Positions 55,972 through 64,000 of a stretch of 64,000 nucleotides of DNA are shown here, piece by piece. The position numbers and the translations under genes were made by a program. Position 1 is the stretch's first letter, and each line of letters begins with the position of its first letter. The DNA lies in contig JAEHOE010000018.1 in NCBI GenBank assembly GCA_016858145.1, positions 558,001 through 622,000 on the forward strand, in the 5' to 3' direction. The notes below the pieces were generated by a model that saw only the letters and a program-made list of their open reading frames with translations, was not told where the DNA came from and searched no databases. Source of the stretch: Edaphochlamys debaryana. Its lineage: Eukaryota > Chlorophyta > Chlorophyceae > Chlamydomonadales.

Positions 55972-58395
55972 ATGGTCGCCACGACCTCGGCGCGCCGGGT
56001 TTCGAGCTCGAGCGGCTGTGACTCCAGCGACTGCCTCTTCTGCCAGTACCGCTCACACAACGTGAACGCCTATGCTGGCAAGCTCACGACGCTGCTGCGG
56101 AAGCGGAGCCTGCCGCTTGCGTCGCTCAACTCCCTGTTCGACGAGGGCACAGAGCACGGAGCGGCCCTGCTTGCGGCCACGGCAGCGGTCATGTGCAACG
56201 GCAACGGCACCTCCAAACGACACAAGGTGTCGACAACGGGGATGATGCTCCAGTCCATAGCCATCAGCAGCCCCGTGCTGGGGGCGGCGACGGGGGCAGG
56301 GGCAGGGCCCCTCCACGTCATCGTGGACGCGACGGCAGCCGGCGCCAGCCCCCGGCCCGAGCCGCGGCAAGCGGCCCCCGCAGTCGCCCAGCCAAGCTGC
56401 AGCGGACGGACAGACGGCCTCCCAACGGCGTCAGCTGTGCCGACGCCCCGTCGCCTGCCGTCGCCCGCGGCAATCAAGGAAGGCCTAGTGGACGCCGGCC
56501 CCTTCATCGCAAGGCAAAGCCAGCTGGCTGAGGCGTCGTCTTCACACCACCGGCGGATTACCGAGGCAGCCCGGCTGCTCAGCTCGGAGTCCGGCTGGCG
56601 GTTCCAGCCCGAGTGGCGTGCCCGCGATGACCCCGCGCCCGCGTCGCTGCGGGAGGTGCTGCGGCTGCCGGGCTCGGGTCGCGGAGGCGGGGGCAGTGCC
56701 AGCAGCTCGGGCCGGGGGGTGGGGATGGCCGGCATCGTGGGCGCGCTGGAATTCTCACCCGATGGTCGGCTGCTGGCGGCAGGAGGCGTGGACAAGCAGG
56801 TGAGGCCGTCCAGCGTGCCTCGTCGGGAACGGGGCGTTTCTGGCCCCTGGCGGATGGGAACGGACAGTGCATACCTGCAACCTCGCGCTACTGCCCTGCC
56901 TGATTTTCTTATCGCTGCCTGCTTGCCCCGTTCTGCATCCTCGCCAGGTTCGGCTGTACAACCTGACGGACGTGTTTGATGACGCGTCGGAGTGGGAGGA
57001 CGACGGGGAGGACGGGGAGGACGACAGTGACGACGACCTGCTGCTGCTGAGGCGCGCCAGGACCTCGAACTCCAGCCCCTCCGTCCTGGCGGCGGTGCAC
57101 CGCCTGCCGTCCAAGATCAGCAGCCTGGCCTGGTGCCCCTTCATGGTGGGTCCGGTCCCCACGGGCCAGCTGCAGAAGCCAGGGCCCGCAGGGCTCTCAG
57201 CGCACCGCCGCATCAAGTCTTGCAGCACCTGGGGCATGCTCCTCAACCGCATGCGCCCTGCCACCAGTGCACCCCAATCTTTCCTTCACCCGCCCAACTT
57301 CACACCCGCCATTGCTCCCAATTTCACACCCGCCATTGCTCCCGATTGCTTCGCTGTTCACAGGATGGCATGGTGACCGTGGGCGATTACGACGGCGTAC
57401 TGCTGCAGCTGCACGTGGCCTCGGGGCACCAGCTGGCTGACGTGGACGCCCACGCCGGCCGGAAGATCTGGTCCGTGGCGCACTCCTCGGCCGTGCCGCA
57501 CCTGGCGGCCTCGGCCGCCGATGATCGCGTCGCGCGGCTGTGGCAGGGCCGCGGGCTGGAGACCTGCGTGGCCGAGCTGCAGCCCAACCCGCGCGCGTCC
57601 GTCTGCAGCGTGGACCTGAGCCCGGGCGAGGGCAACCTGCTGGCCCTGGCATGCTCGGACCGCGTGTCGTACGTGTACGACATGCGGCGACTGGGCGGCG
57701 GGCCCATGGCGGCGCTGCGGCACCACAGCCGGCCCGCCAGCTACTGCCGCTTCCTGTCCTCTGACCGTCTGGTGACGGCCGCGACGGACGCCTCCTTGGC
57801 GCTGTGGGACCTTCGCGCCGCTCTTCCCGAGCTGGCCGGGGTCATGGCGGCGCCCGTGGTGGCGGAGCTGGGCACGTCACGCTTCGCGCGGGAGGCCTCG
57901 CCCTTCAGCTCCGTCCAGGAGCCGGCCTGGAGCTTCGGCGCCGCGCCGGCCCCCGGCGTCGGCACGGGCCTGGCCGCGCCCTCGGCGGCGGCCGCGGAAG
58001 CCGCGGCGCCCGCCCGCGTGTTCCGGGGCCATCGGAACGAGAAGAACTTTGTGGGGCTCAGCGTGCGCGCGCCCGACGGGCTGGTGGCGTGCGGCTCCGA
58101 GTGCAGCCGCGCCTTCGCCTACCACACGTCCTGGGCGGACCCGCTCGCGACGCTTGACCTGCTGGGCTGCGGTTCGCCGCGTCAGCAGGCGCAGCAGCCC
58201 TCGTCGCCGTGGCCCTCCTGCGCGGCCAAGCGCTGCAGCGGCATGGGCGCCGCTGACGGCGGCGACTGCAGCTTTGTCAGCGCCGTGTGTTGGCAGCCCG
58301 CGGCGGCGGCGGCGGCGCTGGAGCTGCCGCCCATCCTGGCCGCCGCGACTTCGTGGGGCGACCTCAGCCTAAGCGTGTTGCAGGCCAGGGCGTGA
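55972..58395 (+). CDS. WD40-repeat protein of the COP1/SPA/RUP group, lacking a RING finger
   Basis: Three exons (55972-56799, 56948-57145, 57364-58395) encode 685 residues. The N-terminal 240 residues are poorly conserved (CDSSDCLFCQYRSHNVNAY, then low complexity). A seven-bladed WD40 region follows: GALEFSPDGRLLAAGGVDKQ, RLYNLTDVF, an acidic loop of Asp/Glu, WCPFMDGMVTVGDYDGV, DAHAGRKIWSVAHSS, ASAADDRVARLW, SVCSVDLSPGE, DRVSYVYDMR, DASLALWDLR and HRNEKNFVGLSVRAPDG, then VACGSECSRAFAYH. The last blades, with NEKNFVGL and ACGSE, are characteristic of COP1, SPA and RUP photomorphogenesis regulators. Without RING or kinase segments it looks most like an RUP- or SPA-type regulator of UV-B/light signalling. 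That assignment is inferred from motifs. Confidence 0.82.
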
Positions 58396-59587
58396 GCGCT
58401 AGGCCTGAGGGGAATCGGTAAGGGGACGGAGAGGAGGGCAGAGGAGTGGTGGTGACGATAGTGCGTCAATAAGCGGAGTGACGGGCGCGACGGGAAGTTG
58501 AGTGGCACTGCAAGGAGTGCGGCATGCGCGGGCTTGGGCCCGACGCGCGAGTGCGACGATTTGATGCATTTCAGCTGAGGGAGCGGAGAGGTGCGGGGAG
58601 GTGCGCGGAGGACGCGGGAATGCCGAGGCGCCTTAATGGCCCCGCTGGGAGGGGCTGTGACAGGGGGAGGCGTGGTGTAGGAGGCGGTGGGGAAGCTTGG
58701 CGAAATTGTTATGTTGAGGTGCGAGGGGCCCATGTCAGAGGTGCTGACAAACTCAATACTCCTCTCCTGAGGGCGTTCCGAATCGAACTATGCGGACTCG
58801 TAACACCATGACTGCGCATGCCTTCTGAGCCTTGACCTTTGTCTTCAAGGCCGAAGCTCAAGCTGTGCGGCATGTATGCCACGGGCCGTGGCTAGTGTGT
58901 TCACTGGGGCTAATAAGAGTCACCTGTTGGAGTGAGTCATTCAATTGCCTGTTCCCCGGCAGGCGTGAGCAATCCCTCTTCGTTTCTGTTCGGCTGCGTT
59001 GTAAGTCGAGAGAGTGTTGAGAGGAGCTGAGGCGTGCAAGAGCGATCTGAGTGGACTAGCCGCTAGTAGGTGCAGGCGGTGCGCTAGGTGGTTGCGTGGC
59101 TTTTGGTCCTGCTGAATGCGCGGGCCGGCGGCTATTTTGTGTGTTGCATGTGCTTAGTGCCCTCATTGGGGCTTCAACTAGCCCTCCGTGCCGTGCTGTA
59201 AGGAGTCATGTAAAGCGTGCTTTGTAATTGTCGGTTCCTGTTGACTGTGTTCGGGCCTTGCTAGCAGCTTGCGGCAAGGGTCTCTCGCCCTCATGGGCAT
59301 GGGCATGCCATTGGTGGTGCGAATCACACGTGCCATGGGCCCTGCCTCAAGCAGGCCCCGGCGGCGGTGTTGTCTGTAACGGTCTTGATCACCTGGCTCG
59401 CCCCAAGGCTCACCGGCCACACCTGGCCTCGTCATCATGCGCACTGCGCACTCTCTTCCACAGCAGGTCTGAGGGGCACGAGGGGCGGAAGAGCAGGCGA
59501 GCGCTGAGTCCATCGGCCGGTGGGTCGCGTTGTCGAAGCACCCGCTCGCGCAGCACCGCTGGGTCGGCGCATCCGAGGCAGTGCGTT

Positions 59588-59662
59588 GGCCCCATATCCC
59601 CATAGCTCCATAGACCCCAAGCCTCATAGCCGCATAGCCTCATAGCCCCATAGCCGCATACA
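59588..59662. repeat. CATAGCC-type short tandem repeat
   Basis: Variant CATAGCC/CATAGCT/CATATCC units recur, separated by C- or G-rich spacers, ending nine bases before the small ORF's ATG. Confidence 0.75.
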
Positions 59663-59670
59663 GAGACACA

Positions 59671-59955
59671 ATGGGGGCGTGCCTGCTGTGCATGGCGATG
59701 CGGCCTGATGAGCCGAGCAGGGCGCCGGGCAGGGATAGCGTTGTGTGCTGTGACACCTGCTGCAAGGCAGGCAGGGTGGTGGAGGGCGTGGTGTTCTACC
59801 TGAGGGGCAGGAAGCGCAAGCTGGTGGAGGAGGGACCACTGACGGAGCTGGCGCAGAAGGCGCGACGGGCGCTTCTTGTGAAGCAGCGGGCGGCGGAGGA
59901 GGAGGCGAAGTGGAAGGCGTGGGCGGCTGAGGCGGCCGCCTGTGGCTTCTGGTAG
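59671..59955 (+). CDS. Candidate small Cys-rich protein (94 residues), unrecognised
   Basis: A single open frame starts with ATG right after the CATAGCC array. The N-terminal half has ACLLC and VVCCDTCCKAG, a spacing that could bind a metal. The C-terminal half is a charged, probably helical stretch (LTELAQKARRALLVKQRAAE) ending ACGFW. I do not recognise the family. It could be a real small gene, an exon of something larger, or a chance frame. Confidence 0.35.
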   Translation: MGACLLCMAMRPDEPSRAPGRDSVVCCDTCCKAGRVVEGVVFYLRGRKRKLVEEGPLTELAQKARRALLVKQRAAEEEAKWKAWAAEAAACGFW

Positions 59956-59958
59956 CCG

Positions 59959-59987
59959 GAGGGGTTGGGGTTGGGGTTGGGGTTGGA
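59959..59987. repeat. GGGGTT short tandem array
   Basis: About four consecutive GGGGTT units follow the small ORF's stop codon. The array is too short and of the wrong unit to be an algal telomere. Confidence 0.75.
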
Positions 59988-61520
59988 GCGGGGTCAGCCG
60001 TGTAACACACGCGCAGTCAAGCGCCCCAAGGCACTGGAGGCTGTCTGGAGCATGCGGACGGTGGGACACGCAGGGGCGAAGGGGACAGCGAACAGGCAGG
60101 ACAGTCAAAGTCGTCAAGACCGGCGACCCCTCCTGGACATGGGGCACGAGGGCCAGGGGTGGGAGCGCCAGCTCGTACTGGGCGCCGTGGGCGGAGGTTA
60201 TCTGGGCAAATAGATTGGGTGGGACGGCAAACGCCGAGAACGCGGAGAACAATGTGGCAGGCACCAGCAAGGGTCACGTGCTCACGTCCCCCCCATGTCC
60301 AGAAGGTTTCGGGCCTCGGCGCCTCGCAGGAAGGGTATTCTGGGTATGGGCCAGGAGGTCCTGGAGTCCGCAAGGCAGGGCCGTGAACGGTTAGAGCAGG
60401 GTCAGAGTGCTTGTTGCGCAGGCAGGTCACCCGTCCAGGCATCCCCGGCTGCGGACGGCGTTTCAGCAGCCGTGCACCCCGCTGGGGTCCCTCATTGTAA
60501 CCATCGAGGACTGCGGATGCCCGCCTGAGCACGCCCTCATACGGTACCGCCTAGATGGCCCCTGCAAGTACAGTGCCCTCATACCGCCCTGACGCGTCAC
60601 GCCTATACGTGACCGCGGCTGAGGGAGTGACGGTGAGCGTCTGGCACCTGGCTGGTACGGGTCACGGTGGAGCTGGGTGTGCGGTGCATATGGTACACTG
60701 CAGCAGTCGGCGGGTACAGGCGGCAAGCGCCCCGCTCCCGACGAAACAGGCCATGCAAGACAGCGTCAAGTCCCAGGCGCTGAACGTCCCGACAACAGGC
60801 CTCCCACTACAGATTCAAGGGTAGTGGGCCAAGGCGGGCGTTTGCGTTGGCGGGGCTACGAACGAAGGCTCTGACCAGGGGTGGCCGTTGCAAGGGTGAG
60901 ATGACGGCAGTGCGAGCGTTCCAGATGCTGCACAGGCGCGGGGACACTGACTGTAATACGGAGTTCCCCTCGAACACTCAGATGTGCACGTCGGCAGCAC
61001 AGGCCCCAACTGTCTGATGCAGACCAGAGGAACCCACATCGCGCCCAGCCCCACGACTCCAACAACGTACCGGCCGCAAAGCCACTTCGTCAGACAATTA
61101 GTCCTAAGCCCTGCAACCACCTGAACAGTCACACCGTCAAGCCTGAAACTGCCAAAGCTTGAGTCCCTCCTGTAGTCCTCGTCCTGCGCTTTAACCCAAC
61201 TCCAGCTCAAGGGTCAGGGCCTGGGCCGCTGCCCCAACCCATGTCATGTCATTTTAGCCTCAATGCGCTCGCTGCCGCCCCCACCCCGACAAACCCTTGC
61301 AGGGCTTATCCTCATTTTGACATCGCCCCAGCCACTATACCCCCATGCATGTACAGTGGGCAGAACCGCCCGGGCAGCGCCCCAACCCAATGCTAGTTTG
61401 ACGCCTGCGCCATGGCCCTCCAGCTGCCTGCCTGCTCCTGCCGCAACCTTCCTCCGCCAAGACGTCTACCGTAAGACGCGACATCACCCCAGCGCATGCT
61501 CTCCTCCAACGTCCCGCGCT

Positions 61521-63186
61521 TCACTTCTTGGGCTGCGGCGCCTTGAGCGTGATGGGGCCGTTGAGGGAGCCCGAGATGTCCCTGAGCGCCCCCATACCGG
61601 CACCCGCACCAGCTCCCACTCCCACCACGAGCGTCGGCGAGGGCGCCTCCTCCGCGGCCGCCAGCGTATTGACGCTGCAGAAGACGTAGGGCCCGAAGCC
61701 AATCTCGTCCGCCGAGTCCTCGGCGGAGGCGGTGGGCGCGGGCTGGGGCCAGCCGCCCGCGGCCTCCTCGCCCTGGTCGTCCTCGTCGTTGAAGAGGGGG
61801 TTGTAGACCAGCGGCGAGCGCTCGGCGTTGGTGTCGGAGGTCTGCGGCAGCAGGCCCATGGCGCCCATGCACAGCGCCAGCTCCTCCAGCGCGGGGGAGC
61901 GCTGGTGCTGGAAGGAGGAGGCGCGCAGCTGCGGGGAGGCCAGCGGCACGTCCAGGTCGGCAGAGCCGGCGGACGCGGCCGAGGCCTGCGCGGGCTCCGC
62001 GGGGCCCGAGCCGGCACTGCCGGCCAGGATCTGATGAGAGGGCAGGCATGGGTGCGGCGCGACTTAGGGCGGATGTGCTAAGGAGGTAGGGGCAGGAGGA
62101 ATGACCCATGCACATGGTCAAACACGCTCTGCCGACCGGCACGCAACCCGATCACCCCGGCCCGCCTGTCCTCCCACCTTGAGCGCGGGGCTGACGGAGG
62201 AGTCGCTGTGGCGCCGCTGCCTCGGCGCGCGCCCCGGCGTGACCTGCAGCTGCAGCCGCATCCACTGCATGGCGGCACGCAGCCGCAGCCCCGCAGTGTT
62301 GGGCGAGAAGGTGCCCAGGGGCATGCCCACCATCACGGGCACCGCCGGCACCGACTCGCCCTCCTCCTGCTGCTGAGACAGCTGGTGCTGGGCCGGGTTG
62401 CTGGCAGCCGGCTTGGGCCGGCGCTCGGGCGTGCAAGCGTCTGAGGAGCTGGAGTCGGCTGGGCGCAGCGGGATGCCCGAGCCGGTGCGGCGTCGGGCGC
62501 CGGGCGTCTTGGCGGCCGTGTTCCGGTGCGCGCTGGCGGGGACGTGGGAGCAGGTGCTGAAGGGGGTCTCCAGGCGATGCGAGCGCAGCCAGCTGACCTC
62601 CCGTGGCGTGGCGTCGTCGCCTCCGCCCGCGTAGCGGCCCTGCGGCGTGAGCAGCTCCGCGCAGGCTGCGTTGACGGTCTCGAGCACGGGCATGAGCTTC
62701 CGGGAGGAGCGGGGCGGGCCCAGGGATGAGGCCGACTGGCGAGCGGAGGAGGACGTGGAGGGGCCGGGGCCGGAGCCGACTGGGTAGACCTCCACCGGGT
62801 CGGTCTGGCAGGCGGCTTCGGCTGTGCTGCGAGGCGCCAGCTTGGCGGCTTGTGCCTGGGGAGGTAGAGGAAGGCACGTTTGCGGGGTGAGCGCGGGGAG
62901 GGCGGAGGCGGGGACCAGGGACGGAAGCGGAAGGTCGCACGCTCGGAGTCGCCTGACGGCGGCGATAGCAAGCGCCAGAGGCAGTCAACGCGTGTCCACC
63001 GAGCCGGCAACTGGCTAGAAGCTTCAAACTGACGACGTAGCGCACCTCGACTACAGCTCGCAGGCTCTGCACGAAGGTCCAGGCATCTTCAAGGGCGCCC
63101 TCAAGCTTGCTGCGCTCGCCCCCGGGCGTGCCAGAGCTGCGTCCGGCCATCGGCGATCTGGCCCACTCTGGTAGCGAGAACTGCAT
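61521..63186 (-). CDS. Unrecognised protein, 442 residues
   Basis: Three minus-strand exons (63186-63046, 62855-62178, 62030-61521) join in phase with GT-AG borders. The N-terminus MQFSLPEWARSPMAGRSS leads to a helical-looking segment (KLEGALEDAWTFVQSLRAVV). The middle is Ser/Pro/Arg-rich and contains LETVNAACAELLTPQGRY, VSWLRSHRLETPFSTC and VPAVPVMVGMPLGTFSP. The C-terminal part has ALEELALCMGAMGLLP, SPLVYNPLFNDEDDQGEEA and DEIGFGPYVFCSVNTLAA, and ends GPITLKAPQPKK. It has no signal peptide or membrane segment. I recognise no family; SP/TP sites and disorder would suit a regulatory or cell-cycle-type protein, but that is a guess. Confidence 0.65.
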
Positions 63187-63492
63187 TGTTGCAGCTACAA
63201 GTAGAGTGCGGTCAGCGGCGCATGTCGCGCAGCCCCGGTTGAAAGGGGAGGAACGGCTCGGCCTTGTTTCAGCAACGGCTTGTGGAGTGTCCTGTATACT
63301 TGTGTAGTTGCAGCGGGGCAGGTAGCTGTGGCTCAGTGCCACAGGCAGCAGCTCACGCTGTCGCCCATCGAGGCACTCAAAAAGCTTGGATCGCAAACGG
63401 TTCTGGCAAGAACCACTTCGTTTCGTTCGTGACTCCAATCAACTATCCAGCCTATGCATGAACCAACTTAGCCGTCCATTCTGCGTGCAAGC
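63187..63492. other. Divergent intergenic region before lipoate ligase-like gene
   Basis: It is 306 bases long and should hold both promoters. A short AT-rich patch lies at 63424-63470. No gene is seen. Confidence 0.4.
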
Positions 63493-64000
63493 ATGAGCGG
63501 CGGACGGCCCATCCTCAACGTGTTGCGCGTAGCACGGCTGCCGATATTTACCCAGCTGAACCTAGAAGAAGCGCTTCTTAGAGCAACTGCAGACAATTGG
63601 CTCATCATCAACGACGGGGCCTTCACGCCGGCCATCGTTCTCGGCATCTCGGGGTGCGTGCCGTCCCATATGCACGGGTGGAGATGCCGGGAGTGCTAAG
63701 AGAGCTGTCGGGAAGAGGTTTGGAGACCCAAGCCCACAACACCGTGTGCCACATGCCCACACCATCCCACAAACCCCAGTCGCCCCGCCGAGCTCGTGCG
63801 CTGCCCCGAGGCGCTCCAAAGCGGCATCCAGGTCATCAGGCGCTTCACCGGTGGAGGCACGGTGGTGGTGGACCATGACACGGTCTTCAGCACCCTCATC
63901 ATGCAGGTGGGGAGGGCTGCCATTGTCGTCGTGCCCCACGCCGCCCTCGATAGCACTACCTAGCTGCAAGGTACAGCTCACCAATGCACTAGTGGTACAT
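63493..64000 (+). CDS. Lipoate-protein ligase/lipoyltransferase-like protein (3' truncated by window)
   Basis: The first two exons are 63493-63653 and 63780-63906; an intron then runs to the window end. Visible sequence is NVLRVARLPIFTQLNLEEAL, NWLIINDGAFTPAIVLGISG, the split-codon junction GRPAELV, and IQVIRRFTGGGTVVVDHDTV. The RRFTGGGTVVxD motif is the lipoyl-AMP-binding loop of the LplA/BPL fold. Relatives attach lipoate to 2-oxoacid dehydrogenases and glycine cleavage H protein, usually in mitochondria. No leader precedes the fold, so targeting is unclear. Confidence 0.85.

Larger units (their letters stand above)
58396..61520. other. Long intergenic region with one candidate small ORF and simple repeats
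   Basis: The region lies between the convergent WD40 gene and the unrecognised minus-strand gene. A TGTAA at about 58997 could serve the WD40 transcript. It contains the CATAGCC array (59588-59662), the small ORF at 59671-59955 and a GGGGTT array (59959-59987). Elsewhere no gene is supported. Confidence 0.45.

Noticed and set aside
59959..59987. GGGGTT array as an internal telomere remnant
   Set aside because: Only about four units, and green algal telomeres use TTTAGGG or TTTTAGGG; treated as a simple repeat.
1..64000. tRNA, rRNA, riboswitch, CRISPR or prokaryotic operon structures
   Set aside because: No cloverleaf with TTCRANNCC-type arm, rRNA core sequence or regularly spaced repeat array was seen; the genes are spliced eukaryotic genes.

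Overview
The window is GC-rich nuclear DNA of a eukaryote, most likely a chlorophyte (green) alga. Every recognisable gene except one small unassigned ORF is split by short GT-AG introns (two are GC-AG). Proteins carry plastid-type Ser/Arg/Ala-rich leaders and long Ala/Pro/Gly/Ser tracts. The window also holds the phosphoserine-phosphatase/glycerol-3-phosphate-dehydrogenase fusion known from Chlamydomonas and Dunaliella. No rRNA, tRNA, CRISPR array or prokaryotic operon was seen.

Layout. 0-2.6 kb: 3' part of a bidomain HAD-GPDH gene (copy 1, +). 4.03-5.81 kb: non-autonomous hAT transposon with a perfect 8-bp target-site duplication. 6.8-10.2 kb: complete HAD-GPDH (copy 2, +). 11.6-15.8 kb: SNM1/Apollo-type DNA-repair nuclease (+). 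16.9-20.9 kb: GAPDH (-). 21.3-24.3 kb: phosphoglycerate kinase (+), head-to-head with GAPDH. 25.1-29.7 kb: ArsJ-type MFS permease (-). 31.6-35.1 kb: complete HAD-GPDH copy 3 (-), in an inverted arm of about 4.9 kb matching the copy-2 region. 36.3-39.3 kb: a DUF2061 membrane-protein gene (-) and its broken duplicate. 39.7-43.6 kb: G-patch protein (+), whose last exon and 3' flank are tandemly duplicated. 45.6-49.8 kb: FAD monooxygenase-like protein (-). 50.3-55.2 kb: peptide:N-glycanase (-). 56.0-58.4 kb: COP1/SPA/RUP-like WD40 protein (+). 61.5-63.2 kb: unrecognised protein (-). 63.5 kb to the end: start of a lipoate-protein-ligase-like gene (+).

The standout is the 17-30 kb block. ArsJ is known from bacteria, where it is encoded beside a dedicated GAPDH. 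That GAPDH makes 1-arseno-3-phosphoglycerate from arsenate, and ArsJ exports it. Here an ArsJ homologue with a 157-residue N-terminal extension sits in an intron-rich nuclear locus next to a GAPDH that, as far as I recall the family, resembles the ArsJ-associated type, with a cytosolic-looking PGK as third member. The GPDH copies 2 and 3 flank this block and SNM1 as an inverted repeat, so the 6-36 kb region concentrates triose-phosphate enzymes. I propose a eukaryotic arsenate-detoxification gene cluster. Function is inferred from family membership and arrangement only.
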